Shown piece after piece: positions 54,501 to 62,578 of a stretch of DNA of 64,000 bases (the stretch's first letter is position 1; the number at the start of each line of letters is the position of its first letter). This DNA comes from Janthinobacterium sp. BJB426 (GTDB lineage Bacteria; Pseudomonadota; Gammaproteobacteria; Burkholderiales; Burkholderiaceae_D): NCBI RefSeq assembly GCF_002735705.1, contig NZ_PDZL01000003.1, positions 248,001 through 312,000 on the forward strand, in the 5' to 3' direction. Below the pieces are notes generated by a model. The model was not told where the DNA came from and searched no databases. It saw nothing but the letters and a program-made list of their open reading frames with translations. A program made the translations under genes and the position numbers.

Positions 54501-54587
54501 ATCGGCATGGCGCCGATAGAAATGTTGGAGTTTTTTAATCAGCAACTTACCGATTTATCTCGGGGAAAGATGTCAAGAGAGGCCTGA
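51570..54587 (+). CDS. vioB: Violacein biosynthesis protein VioB (imine dimer synthase)
   Basis: A 1005-residue protein, starting at ATG 51570 within the vioA stop. It begins MSLLDFPRLHFRGFARANVPT, and the C-terminal part holds a ferritin-like domain (CKAELIDELKKAIDLELSLMLQYLYAAYS, IAHEEMIHYLLVNNVLMALGE) with acidic and His metal ligands. VioB is a haem-containing enzyme that couples two indole-3-pyruvate imine molecules, forming the unstable dimer taken by VioE. Length matches the Chromobacterium VioB (about 1000). Confidence 0.95.
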   Translation: MSLLDFPRLHFRGFARANVPTGNRNTHGNIDIATNAVSMAGEAVDLSRPPAEFHAHLKQLAPRFNAAGKPDPDGIFSLAAGHNFGGNNHFSWENARITGVQLRHGEVDTQDPLVGAKLGLWGHYNEYLRTTFNRARWIDNNPAQPDTTLIYAGQFTLSDKLATPNTPTLFTADIAQAHSVRWLGSGHITERSGHFLDEEFGRSRLFQFSVAKQDPHFLFNADLPLPASMRALQQALADDDVLGLTVQYCLFNMSTPQKPDSPVFYDLAGSIGLWRRDELATYPAGRLLQPRQASLGPVLVKLHPDRVAFNMPTAIPFTMRDAGAVSEQHPTHALGGKQALGDLLLHDDTGTLLARIPESLYRDYWRHHGVFDVPLLHAGASGSLSLGSAQAQWDEADWVLQSDSNQLYLEAPNRNKHEQFPQTITVQSRFRGELAAPPSLAQAEDGTLLAVQQQPSPLGHGYTTLTLTGSQPGATRVVLGAGNDKQYLGVRVLPDDWDLDDVPAEQVDYAFLYRHVMSYYELVYPFMSDKVFSLADQCKCETYSRLMWQMCDPQNREKSYYMPSTRELSLPKSRLFLKYLTQVEAAAAAKAAVPEAATPHVIGCKAELIDELKKAIDLELSLMLQYLYAAYSIPNYAQGAALVQAGRWLPAELELACGAEDRRRNSGTRGALLEIAHEEMIHYLLVNNVLMALGEAFYSGTPLLGLQARRRFGLDTEFAFEPFSEHVLARFVRFEWPDYLPTPGKSIATFYIAIRQAVAELPGLFESGGGKRGGEHHLFLKELTNRAYPGYQLEVSDRDSALFAIDFVTEQGEGVAVDSPHFASSHFQRLRTIAGRFAACGKPFEPAVPALKNPVLEARADCTVVTDQKARALMQLYQGCYELTFLMMAHHFAQQPLGSLRRSRLMNASIDIMTGLLRPLSAALMNMPSGVPGRHAGPPVPEPVSSRVSSDYSLGCDMLAQKCLALARYARGLESDVIGMAPIEMLEFFNQQLTDLSRGKMSREA

Positions 54588-54588
54588 A

Positions 54589-55878
54589 ATGCATAAAATC
54601 ATTATCGTCGGCGGAGGCCTGGCAGGTAGCCTCAGCGCCATTTATCTGGCGCAACGGGGACACGATGTCCACGTTGTCGAAAAACGCGGCGATCCGCTGC
54701 AGCAAGCTTACGCCAACGCCGATCCGGTCAACTCGCGCGCCATCGGCGTCACCATGACCGTACGCGGCGTCAAGGCGGTGCTGGCGGCTGGCATCAGCAG
54801 GCAAGAGCTGGAGTTGTGCGGCGAACGCATCCTTGGCATGGCGTTTTCCGTCGGCGGTACATTCAAGGTGCGCGAACTGGAACAGCGCGAAGGCCTGTTC
54901 CCACTATCGCTGGACAGGTCCGCCTTCCAGCGCCTGTTAAACACCTACGCCGCCAGGCACGAAGTGAAATACTACTTCGAGCATAAATGCCTGGATGTCG
55001 ACCTGGAAAGAAAAGTCGTGCTGATCCAGGGCCCGGACGGCGCCCTGCAGCACCTGGATGGCGACCTGATCATCGGCGCCGACGGCGCCCATTCCGCCGT
55101 GCGGCGCGCCATGCAGAGCGGCATGCGGCGCTTTGAATTCAAGCAGAGCTTCTTCCGCCATGGCTACAAGACCCTCGTGTTACCGAATGCGGAGGGCCTG
55201 GGTTTCAGGAAGGATTTGCTGTATTTCTTCGGTATGGCTTCCAAGGGCCAGTTTGCCGGCCGCGCAGCCACCATTCCGGACGGCAGCGTCAGCTTTGTCA
55301 TTTGCCTGCCCTACTCCGGCACGCCCAGCCTGAACACGCTGAACCGGGAAACCATGGCGGCCTTCTTCGACCGCTATTACGACAAGCTGCCGGCGGCCAG
55401 CCGGCAAGAGATGGTGAACCAGTTCATCGCCCTGCCCAGCAACGACCTCATCAATGTCCGCTCGAGCACCTTCCATTACAAGGGCAATGTCCTGCTGATC
55501 GGCGATGCGGCGCATGCCACCGCCCCCTTCCTCGGCCAGGGCATGAACATGGCGCTGGAAGACACCTATATCTTCGTCACTTTGCTGGAAAAGCACGGCA
55601 ATGCGCTGGCGCCCGCCCTGGCCGAGTTCACGCAGCAGCGCAAAGTACAGGCCGACGCCATGCAGGATATGGCGATCGCCAACTACGAAGCGCTGAGCAA
55701 CCCCAATCTGATTTTCTTCCTGCAGACGCGCTACAACCGCTTTATGCACCAGAAATTCCCCCGTATTTATCCACCCGACATGGCGGATAAATTGTTCTTT
55801 ACATCGATTCCTTACGATGAACTGCAGCAAATTCAGAAAAAACAAAACGTTTGGTACAAACTTGGGAGGGTAAATTAA
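54589..55878 (+). CDS. vioC: Violacein biosynthesis protein VioC (FAD monooxygenase)
   Basis: A 429-residue flavoprotein monooxygenase, matching the 429-residue Chromobacterium VioC. FAD motif IIVGGGLAGSLSAIYLAQRG is at residues 5-24, the DG motif in LIIGADGAHSAVRRAM, and the GD motif in VLLIGDAAHATAPFLGQGMNMALED. It hydroxylates the oxindole-forming position (C2) with NADPH and oxygen to complete violacein. It starts one base after the vioB stop. Confidence 0.95.
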   Translation: MHKIIIVGGGLAGSLSAIYLAQRGHDVHVVEKRGDPLQQAYANADPVNSRAIGVTMTVRGVKAVLAAGISRQELELCGERILGMAFSVGGTFKVRELEQREGLFPLSLDRSAFQRLLNTYAARHEVKYYFEHKCLDVDLERKVVLIQGPDGALQHLDGDLIIGADGAHSAVRRAMQSGMRRFEFKQSFFRHGYKTLVLPNAEGLGFRKDLLYFFGMASKGQFAGRAATIPDGSVSFVICLPYSGTPSLNTLNRETMAAFFDRYYDKLPAASRQEMVNQFIALPSNDLINVRSSTFHYKGNVLLIGDAAHATAPFLGQGMNMALEDTYIFVTLLEKHGNALAPALAEFTQQRKVQADAMQDMAIANYEALSNPNLIFFLQTRYNRFMHQKFPRIYPPDMADKLFFTSIPYDELQQIQKKQNVWYKLGRVN

Positions 55879-56996
55879 TGAACATTCTCGTCATCGGCGC
55901 CGGTCCCGCAGGACTGCTCTTCGCCAGTCAGATGAAACAGGCCCAGCCCGGCTGGAATATCCGCATTACGGAAAAGAATACCCCGGAAGAAGTGCTGGGC
56001 TGGGGCGTGGTGTTGCCGGGACGGCCGCCGCGCCATCCGGCCAATCCGCTCTCTTACCTGGAGCAGCCGGAACGGCTCAATCCGCAGTTCCTGGAAGAAT
56101 TCAAGCTCGTGCACCACGAGCAGCCCAACCTGATGGGCACCGGCGTGACGCTGTGCGGCGTCGGACGCCAGGCCCTCGTGCAGGCCCTGCGCGCCAAGTG
56201 CGTAGCAGCCGGCATCGATATCCGCTACGAAACGCCGCCGGCGGACAAGGCGCAACTGGAAGCCGAGTACGACCTGGTGGTGGTGTCGAATGGCGTCAAT
56301 TACAAATCGCTGGACTTGCCGCCAGCACTGGCGCCGCACATCGATTTCGGCCGCAACAAATACATCTGGTACGGCACCACCCAGCTGTTCGACCAGATGA
56401 ACCTGGTGTTCCGCAGCAATGAACACGGCATTTTCATCGGCCATGCCTATAAATATTCGGACACGATGAGCACCTTTATCGTCGAATGCAGCGAAGAAAC
56501 GTACGCGAAGGTCGGGCTGGAGGCGCTGTCCGAGCACGACGCCGCCGCGTATATCGCCAAGACGTTCAAAGCCGAACTCGGCGAGCACGGACTGCAGAGC
56601 CAACCGGGCCAGGGCTGGCGCAACTTCATGACCCTCAGCCGCGACCGGGCCTGCGACGGCAAGTTCGTCCTGCTCGGCGATGCGTTGCAATCGGGGCATT
56701 TTTCCATCGGCCATGGCACCACCATGGCCGTGGTGGCGGCCCTGCTGCTGGTCAAAGTCCTCGATACCGAAGCCAACACGTCCGCCGCCCTGGACAGCTT
56801 CAATGCCCGCGCCGTGCCGCTGGTGCACTTATTCAAGGAGCATGCCAACAGCAGCCGCCTGTGGTTTGAAAGCGTGGGCGAACGTATCGAACTGAGCAAT
56901 GAAGAGCTGACCGCCAGCTTCGACGCCCGCCGCAAGGACTTGCCTTCGCTGCAAGAAGCGCTGATGGCCAGCCTTGGCTACGCACTGGGCCGCTAA
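55878..56996 (+). CDS. vioD: Violacein biosynthesis protein VioD (FAD monooxygenase)
   Basis: A 372-residue flavoprotein close in length to Chromobacterium VioD (373). The FAD motif is ILVIGAGPAGLLFASQMK, and the product-handling GD region is FVLLGDALQSGHFSIGHGTTMAV. It hydroxylates the C5 position of one indole in protodeoxyviolaceinate, preceding VioC. Its ATG shares one base (TAATG) with the vioC stop, and GGGAGGG lies upstream. Confidence 0.95.
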   Translation: MNILVIGAGPAGLLFASQMKQAQPGWNIRITEKNTPEEVLGWGVVLPGRPPRHPANPLSYLEQPERLNPQFLEEFKLVHHEQPNLMGTGVTLCGVGRQALVQALRAKCVAAGIDIRYETPPADKAQLEAEYDLVVVSNGVNYKSLDLPPALAPHIDFGRNKYIWYGTTQLFDQMNLVFRSNEHGIFIGHAYKYSDTMSTFIVECSEETYAKVGLEALSEHDAAAYIAKTFKAELGEHGLQSQPGQGWRNFMTLSRDRACDGKFVLLGDALQSGHFSIGHGTTMAVVAALLLVKVLDTEANTSAALDSFNARAVPLVHLFKEHANSSRLWFESVGERIELSNEELTASFDARRKDLPSLQEALMASLGYALGR

Positions 56997-57006
56997 GGGA
57001 GATACC

Positions 57007-57588
57007 ATGCCGACACACCTCGCCCCGCCGCTGCTGCCGCTGCAATGGAGCAGCGCCTATATTTCCTACTGGACGCCGATGCGGGAGGACGATCAGGTCA
57101 CGTCCGGCTATTGCTGGTTCGACTATGCGCGCAACATCTGCCGCATCGATGGTCTGTTCAATCCCTGGCCGGAAAAGGAACATGGACACCTGCTGTGGAT
57201 GTCGGAAATCGGTGACGCCAGGCGCGAACAAAGCCGCAAGCAGAAAGTGGCCTACACAAGGCAGGCGGAGGCCAGTGGCGAGCAGCTGCACGGCACGGCA
57301 CTGGCCGATGAGGTGATCCCGTTCCATGACCTGTTCCTGCCGCAAGCGGTGCTGCTGGACGGCGGTGCCCGTCACGACGGCCTCCACAGCGTGCTGGGTC
57401 GGGAAGCGGACGCCTGGGTAGTGGAGCGGACGGGCAAGCCGCCATCGGTCTTTTACCTGGAGGCCGGTGGCAACCGCCTGCTGCGCATGGTCACAGGCAA
57501 CGACCCGCAGCACCGGTCGGTACGAGACTTTCCCAACCTGTTTGTCGGTGATATTCCGGACAGCGTCTTTACGTCTTGCAACACCTGA
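57007..57588 (+). CDS. vioE: Violacein biosynthesis protein VioE
   Basis: A 193-residue protein starting at ATG 57007 (MPTHLAPPLLPLQWSSAYISY) after GGGAG. It converts the VioB dimer to protodeoxyviolaceinate by a 1,2-indole shift and needs no cofactor. The half-barrel lipoprotein-carrier-like pattern is seen in SGYCWFDYARNICRIDGLFNPW and HLLWMSEIGDAR. It is the last biosynthetic gene, followed by a terminator. Confidence 0.95.
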   Translation: MPTHLAPPLLPLQWSSAYISYWTPMREDDQVTSGYCWFDYARNICRIDGLFNPWPEKEHGHLLWMSEIGDARREQSRKQKVAYTRQAEASGEQLHGTALADEVIPFHDLFLPQAVLLDGGARHDGLHSVLGREADAWVVERTGKPPSVFYLEAGGNRLLRMVTGNDPQHRSVRDFPNLFVGDIPDSVFTSCNT

Positions 57589-57635
57589 CCAGGACGTGGC
57601 GCGCGCAAGGGCCGCATGAGGCCGAGGCCCGCGCC

Positions 57636-57654
57636 ACGCCTGGCTGGCGTTTTT
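57636..57654 (+). terminator. Terminator after vioE
   Basis: ACGCC (57636-57640) and GGCGT (57646-57650) pair around TGGCT and are followed by TTTT. A longer GTGGCGCG/CGCGCCAC pair (57596-57603, 57630-57637) precedes it. It lies between vioE and the transporter, so the transporter may be only partly co-transcribed. Confidence 0.7.
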
Positions 57655-57679
57655 GTTATTACTCTCGAAGGATATTGCT

Positions 57680-58843
57680 ATGCCGCTGGTTGTTTACATT
57701 TTGGGGTTGACGATCTTTTCGTTAACCACCTCCGAATTCATGGTGGCGGGCATGATGCCGTCGCTGGCCCTGGCCATGGACGAACCGGTGACACGGATCG
57801 GCTATCTGATCTCGCTCTACGCCATGGGGATGGTCATCGGCGGACCGCTGAGCACCATCGCCCTGCTCAAGCTGCGCGTGCCGAACAAGCAGGGACTGCT
57901 GTGGCTGCTGGGCTTTTATGTCCTTGCCCAATCCGTTGCCGCGTCCGCCACCAGCTATGACATCCTGGCCATCGCGCGGGTGGTCACCGGCGTGGTCGCC
58001 GCCACCTGCTTTGGCCTGTCCCTGGCGATCTGTGCCGACATCGTCGCTCCCAATGCGCGCGGACGCGCCGCCGCCGTCGTGATCGGCGGCCTCATGCTCG
58101 CTTCCGTGGTGGGCGTGCCGGTCGCCACGCTGATCGACCAGCATCTGGGATGGCGCGCCAGCTTCTGGCTGGTGGTGCTGCTGGCGCTCCTGTGCCTGGC
58201 ACTCATCACCGTACTGGTGCCGCGCGCCAAGCCATCCGAAGTCGTCAGCCTCGGCAATGAACTGGGGGAATTCCGCAACCGTCACCTGTGGGCAGCGTAT
58301 GCCAGCAGCGGTCTCATCATCGGCGCGATCTTCGCGGCCTTCAGCTACTTCGCCTCCATCCTGACGGAAATTACAGGATTTCAAGCTTCCGACATCCCCT
58401 GGCTGCTGGGTATCTACGGCGTCGCCAACGTGGTGGGCAATGGCGTAGTCGGCCGTTATGCGGACCGCTACACCACCGTCATCATGGTCTGGGGCATGAT
58501 CATCCTGAGCATCAGCCTGGCGCTATTCGCCGTCTTCGCGCACGACAAAACCATCAGCGTCGCCTTGCTGGTCGTCACGGGCCTGGTCGGCATGTCGATG
58601 AATCCCGCCATCATCGCCCGCGTGATGAAGACCGCCCACCCAGGGCCGCTGGTCAACACGGTGCACACGTCCGTCATCAACATCGGCCTGGGCGCCGGCT
58701 CCTGGCTCGGCGGCCTCGGCATTGCCGCCGGCTACGGCTTGCGCTCCCCGTTGTGGGTCGGTGTCGCGCTGGCCGTGCTTGGCCTCATCAGCTTGCTGCC
58801 CTACCTCGGCCACAGGTCGCGCGGTTCGGTGCTGTCGCATTGA
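57680..58843 (+). CDS. MFS transporter of the violacein locus (DHA1-like efflux)
   Basis: A 387-residue transporter with about 12 hydrophobic segments. ATG 57680 follows AAGGAT. The DHA1 pattern is TTSEFMVAGMMPSLALAM, GGPLSTIALLKLRVPNKQGLL and ARVVTGVVAATCFGLSLAI, in the AraJ/NepI-like branch of drug and sugar efflux. Next to vioE, it may export violacein or an intermediate or protect from it. The link is from position only. Confidence 0.85.
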   Translation: MPLVVYILGLTIFSLTTSEFMVAGMMPSLALAMDEPVTRIGYLISLYAMGMVIGGPLSTIALLKLRVPNKQGLLWLLGFYVLAQSVAASATSYDILAIARVVTGVVAATCFGLSLAICADIVAPNARGRAAAVVIGGLMLASVVGVPVATLIDQHLGWRASFWLVVLLALLCLALITVLVPRAKPSEVVSLGNELGEFRNRHLWAAYASSGLIIGAIFAAFSYFASILTEITGFQASDIPWLLGIYGVANVVGNGVVGRYADRYTTVIMVWGMIILSISLALFAVFAHDKTISVALLVVTGLVGMSMNPAIIARVMKTAHPGPLVNTVHTSVINIGLGAGSWLGGLGIAAGYGLRSPLWVGVALAVLGLISLLPYLGHRSRGSVLSH

Positions 58844-58892
58844 TCGTTGGGGCGGTTGGGCCAGATTCATTTTCTTTGGGGAAACCCATCCG

Positions 58893-59027
58893 ATAACGCT
58901 GATTCAGGCATTTAACGTCGACGATGGCACTGTTACCCCCGTCCCAGAACCAGTAACCTACGGCATGCTGCTGGCGGGCCTAGGCCTGCTGGGCTTCATA
59001 CTACGGCGTAGCAAGAATCAAGCGTAA
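58893..59027 (+). pseudogene. Truncated 3' end of a PEP-CTERM protein gene
   Basis: The frame ends with VPEPVTYGMLLAGLGLLGFILRR and a basic tail, the complete PEP-CTERM sorting signal: VPEP motif, hydrophobic helix, then RR. Only about 44 residues remain, and no start or signal peptide is found upstream, where the transporter gene ends at 58843. It is a severed gene end with its own terminator. The sorting signal is cut by an exosortase not in this window. Confidence 0.75.
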
Positions 59028-59035
59028 CAATGGCA

Positions 59036-59067
59036 AAGCCACCCAAAAGGTGGCTTCTTTTTTTTTT
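59036..59067 (+). terminator. Terminator of the truncated PEP-CTERM gene
   Basis: AAGCCACC (59036-59043) and GGTGGCTT (59049-59056) pair perfectly around CAAAA and are followed by C and a long T run. It still marks the old gene end. Confidence 0.9.
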
Positions 59068-59720
59068 GCTGCCACGACCATAGTGCGTGGTGAACGGCAC
59101 ATGCAGGGCGAGCAGATCCAATGCTGGGTCCCCGTACTGTCGCGAGTTTCAGCTATCGGTGGCGCGAAGCGCAGCCCTTGCACTTGCCGTCCAGCCGGTG
59201 TGCCAGCGACTTCCCGGCCGCACTCGATCGCCTCGACAGTCCAGCTGCGCCAGATTCTGTTGCTTGCCCTCTTACATGCAGTTAAGCGTGCCGTTGTCGG
59301 ACTTCGCGTTTAGCGAAAACACACAATCTTCAATATGTGCCAGACACAAGATTCGCACATTCAGCGCCGAGTTGATAAGCGGAAAGATTATCAAAGCGTG
59401 CACTAGCAATCTCAAGCCTGGTTTCAATAGTAAAGAAACTCTGATGCATTGGAACAAGAACGTTCGGGAACCTCATCAGGCGCTGGAGATTATCATGCAA
59501 AATACTATCATCCGGATTATTCCGCATCACTGGACATAATTTTAAGCTGTGGCAGTTATATTTGGTGACAAAGCGAGTATTTACGTGACATTTTCAGAAA
59601 CGCATCAGTAATAAATATAATTATTTTCAAAAATAATGTTTTTCAACAATAATGTGGTGTAGCATTCCATTCAGCTGAGCAGTTACATTTCTTTTCTTTT
59701 ACATTGAAAGGTAATTTATC
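59068..59720. other. Gene-free segment of the decayed island
   Basis: About 650 bases with no convincing gene. Open frames here are short and lack family features. The first 250 bases are GC-rich, the rest turns AT-rich toward the small protein gene at 59721, where its promoter must lie. Confidence 0.5.
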
Positions 59721-60110
59721 ATGAGCAATGTACCAGTACCCGGAAACTATGTTTCTGAAGATAAGAATTTTACATTTAAAATCAGTTCGGCCGATTCCTC
59801 GAATGGCGTCATCAGCGGCGTATATAACGCAAGCTATAGTCCTGTCGGCCCACTGACCGCCGAAGGCAATATCGGACACTATTCATGGGTATTTAACAAG
59901 GCCCAAGGCAAGGATGGCGTGGCGCCATTCGTTATCAGTTTTGGCGGAAGTGCTCGTCCTAACGGTCGGCCATATTGCATCAGCGATGCGTGGAACGGGG
60001 CATACCAGACCGACAATAGCATCCTTGCAGAAGGCGTTCGTTCATTCGTCAATCAAGATGGCGTGGTCCAGGTACGCAGCCTGGGTACCTTGCGTTTCGC
60101 AATCGGCTAA
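59721..60110 (+). CDS. Small beta-barrel-like protein, possibly avidin-like (129 aa)
   Basis: A 129-residue protein without signal peptide, starting after AAAGGTAA. Predicted strands are regularly spaced (NFTFKISSA, VISGVYNASY, LTAEGNIGHYSWVF, APFVISFGG, ISDAWNGAYQ, VQVRSLGTLRFAI). Their order and glycines resemble avidin/streptavidin: SGVYNAS recalls the SGxYxS turn, and DAWNGAY the TTWSGQY strand. Several biotin-contacting Trp are absent, so biotin binding is doubtful. The AT-rich flanks mark it as acquired. Other small barrel families are possible. Confidence 0.6.
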   Translation: MSNVPVPGNYVSEDKNFTFKISSADSSNGVISGVYNASYSPVGPLTAEGNIGHYSWVFNKAQGKDGVAPFVISFGGSARPNGRPYCISDAWNGAYQTDNSILAEGVRSFVNQDGVVQVRSLGTLRFAIG

Positions 60111-60496
60111 TTAGCAGCGGCAGAACGAAATAAAGTAGTTATTTTATGTAACTGCTCAGCCAAGATAGACAATATCAGTCGCATAAAAAATCGTTATATT
60201 TAGTGATGATTAACTTACCACCCTATAGCAATTATTTCCAAAATAAAATATTCTCCATTGGCAGCTGATCAAGATGTGATGCCTCTGACTCTTCTAAAGA
60301 ATTCATAAGCAGAGTAAGCATCATTAACTGAAACGGAAGCACGGATATACCTGCCTCGATCTTGGCCAAGACTCATACCTTGGAGCAGTCCAGCGCCTGC
60401 AAGCCGAGCGCCTGAATTCTTCGTCCGCCATGCATTGCCGCTCAGCCCGCACCAAGCGCACCGCCTGCTGCAGAGTAAGCCGGATCACCTCTCCCC
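60111..60496. other. Gene-free segment of the decayed island
   Basis: 386 bases, AT-rich on the left and GC-rich on the right. I see no complete gene; the frames are broken and short. It separates the small barrel-like protein from the prophage remnants. Confidence 0.5.
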
Positions 60497-60792
60497 TCAA
60501 AAAAACGCTCTAAAGGTGCGATCTAGCACCTCGGCCGCCGTCGGTGCCGGCATTGGCGCCCCCTTTCGCTGCAACGGCAACAGCAGCAATTGCTGGTCGT
60601 GCGCGATGCCTTAGGCCGAACCGACAGGAGTCCAGACCTCGCGGAGTAGATCGCCGCCAGTGGCAGGTCGAACGGCTCCAAATTCATGGCGCGCGCGATC
60701 GGGTTTGTGACGTTCCATACCTTTCCATCGGAACTGTATGTGTTATCGGCGACGAAACAGCCATCGATCTTCACGGCGGGGTATGCGCTCAT
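60497..60792 (-). pseudogene. Decayed prophage gene after the head-tail connector
   Basis: From ATG 60792 the frame reads MSAYPAVKIDGCFVADNTYSS, then PFDLPLAAI near residue 48. A frameshift follows and the sensible reading continues in another frame (EVWTPVGSA, stop, GIAHDQQLLLLPLQRKG, ending RTFRAFF at 60497). So it carries at least one frameshift and one stop. Its start overlaps the connector stop by four bases. The family is not recognised. Confidence 0.65.
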
Positions 60793-61301
60793 GCTCGTAT
60801 CAACTTCATCGCGTTGCCGCAGCCGGCCGAGCCCAAATAAGGCGCGAGCAACGTATCAACTGCCACGAAGCGCTCGCGTGCGTCAGTGGTGTTCTGGAAA
60901 TACTCCGTTTCCAGTGGGCCAGTCTTGTCTTTTTTGATGGCGTTGGAACCAGTGTCGAGGTCGGGCAGCAGATCCTCGCCGCTGCCGGCGCGCACGGCCA
61001 GATCGATGCAGGCATTGACGATGTCCAGCGGCGCGATGGTGCTGGGCACGATGAAGCCGTCGACTGCCACGTTGTAACGCGGCCAGTCCAGCGCCTGGTG
61101 CTGATACACCCGGCGGCCGGCCCAGCGCGTGCGGTAGGTCGCCATGAACAGCGTAGCCCTGCGCAAGGCGATCTCTTTATCGGCCTCGGTCAGCGCAGCC
61201 CAAGCGGTCAGGCCCAGGCTGGCGCAACGCGCATCAGCTGCGGCGACACTGGCATAGGATTCGGCTTCGGCCAGACCTGCGCCAGTTTCAATCGTAAGCA
61301 T
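60789..61301 (-). CDS. Phage head-tail connector (DnaT-like ssDNA-binding family)
   Basis: A 170-residue protein starting MLTIETGAGLAEAESYASVAAADARCASLG, with LRRATLFMATYRTRWAGRRVYQHQALDWPR. This pattern is typical of phage structural genes annotated as DnaT-like or head-tail connector proteins that follow the major capsid gene. It appears intact. Its neighbours are decayed, so it is a prophage remnant rather than a working gene. Confidence 0.75.
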   Translation of the reverse strand: MLTIETGAGLAEAESYASVAAADARCASLGLTAWAALTEADKEIALRRATLFMATYRTRWAGRRVYQHQALDWPRYNVAVDGFIVPSTIAPLDIVNACIDLAVRAGSGEDLLPDLDTGSNAIKKDKTGPLETEYFQNTTDARERFVAVDTLLAPYLGSAGCGNAMKLIRA

Positions 61302-61400
61302 AAGAAATCCTACATTTTTAATAAATATTCAATTGCTGCAATTTAGAAAAAATTATCGTATAATTAATTTTCATATCTTTTTTGCATCAATATAAGGAAA

Positions 61401-62066
61401 ATGATGAGCTTACATACAATTATCAAAATTGCACTTACGAACATTGCTTTGTGCGCCTCCTTCCACGTGCAAGCAACAACCTTTTCCAACGAGTTCAACT
61501 CTGGCGAATTAGGTTACTTGGGCGCAATAGGTGTGGTTACTTATGGAGAAACTTTCACTTCTCCGGGCGGAGTGCTGAACGATTTCACCCTCTATGCGTC
61601 TTCAGGTTATGGCACTTCAAATTATGGCACCGGCTATATCGGATTCGGGATTGCAGCATGGGACGGAACCAAAGCCGTCGGTCCCGCCTTGTACACGAGT
61701 GCTCCAATGCCATACAGTGGCAAAAATGCAGCATTTGAAGCAACTGGACTCAATCTGGCATTGCCACTTAATAAAGAATACGTAGCATACTTAACAGTTG
61801 CAGGCATCGAGAATCCAGTTCATTTCATTAGGCCGCAAGGATCCAACAACAATGGCGGTTTAACAGGGAACCACGTTTATTCGAATGCCAAGGATCCCCT
61901 TAACGCGAGTCAGCCTTGGGGTGTGGACAAGACGGTTTACATGAGATTTACGGCAAATTTCACAAATAACACCATTCCTGTTCCTGAGCCAGAAACCTAC
62001 GCCATGTTACTGGCCGGCTTGGGCATAGTCGGTTTCGCTGGCCGACGCAGGCTTAAGTCGGCTTGA
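61401..62066 (+). CDS. PEP-CTERM sorting domain protein (221 aa)
   Basis: A 221-residue exported protein with signal peptide (ALTNIALCASFHVQAT), a Gly/Ser/Thr/Asn-rich mature part with beta-like segments (TFTSPGGVLNDFTLYAS, AYLTVAGIENPVHFIRPQ), and the sorting signal VPEPETYAMLLAGLGIVGF followed by RRR. AAGGA precedes the paired ATG (61401, 61404). PEP-CTERM proteins are cut by exosortase and are usually tied to exopolysaccharide. It is opposite in strand to the phage genes on both sides, an inserted cargo gene. Confidence 0.85.
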   Translation: MMSLHTIIKIALTNIALCASFHVQATTFSNEFNSGELGYLGAIGVVTYGETFTSPGGVLNDFTLYASSGYGTSNYGTGYIGFGIAAWDGTKAVGPALYTSAPMPYSGKNAAFEATGLNLALPLNKEYVAYLTVAGIENPVHFIRPQGSNNNGGLTGNHVYSNAKDPLNASQPWGVDKTVYMRFTANFTNNTIPVPEPETYAMLLAGLGIVGFAGRRRLKSA

Positions 62067-62082
62067 TGGTGACGGCCAAAAC

Positions 62083-62571
62083 TTAATTCTTGGCCGCTTT
62101 AGCTGGCTTTTCGGCGGAGGCAGCAGCAACAGTGGCAGTAGCCGCAGCGCTCTTGGCGGCCTGAAGACTCACGGCTTCGTCGCGCAGGCGCTGGGCTTCG
62201 GCTTCGTTCGCTGCAGCCTGCTCCGCGTTGCAGGTCGCGGCAAGCTCATTTTCATGCGCCTGCTTGGCAACGCGCTCTTTCTCGGCTGCTAGCTCTCGTT
62301 CACGTTGCTGCAGGTCATCGTGCGCGGCCAGCAGATCAGCACGGGCAGCCGTTAACTCGGCTGCGGTCGGCATGCGCTCTCCCGCGCCCTGATCAGTGTA
62401 TTCAGCCTTAATCGTGACTTCCTGCATGTCTTCAGCGGCATTGGCGCGGCCAACAGCCATGTTTGCATCGATGATTTTGAGGCCAGCCTGGCGTGCGAGC
62501 GCCTTGACGTCCTCGTTGTACTGAAACATCGGTCCTGCCAAATACCAGATGTTTGCCGGCACTTTTTCCAT
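62083..62571 (-). CDS. Phage-derived small protein with Ala-rich coiled-coil tail (162 aa)
   Basis: A 162-residue protein from ATG 62571 (MEKVPANIWYLAGPMFQYNEDV). A globular N-terminal part includes ARQAGLKIIDANMAVGRANAAEDM; from about residue 65 it becomes Ala/Glu/Gln-rich with heptads (ARADLLAAHDDLQQRERELAAEKERV) and ends in an Ala/Lys tail. It follows the capsid remnant and precedes, across the PEP-CTERM gene, the connector. The frame is intact. Confidence 0.6.
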   Translation of the reverse strand: MEKVPANIWYLAGPMFQYNEDVKALARQAGLKIIDANMAVGRANAAEDMQEVTIKAEYTDQGAGERMPTAAELTAARADLLAAHDDLQQRERELAAEKERVAKQAHENELAATCNAEQAAANEAEAQRLRDEAVSLQAAKSAAATATVAAASAEKPAKAAKN

Positions 62572-62578
62572 TTGGAAC

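Noticed and set aside
59087-59539. 150-residue open frame in the decayed island
   Set aside because: No ribosome-binding site or recognisable domain; composition changes in mid-frame, so I treat the segment as gene-free.
60738-61346. 202-residue plus-strand frame over the connector gene
   Set aside because: It is antisense to the clear phage connector gene and has no features.
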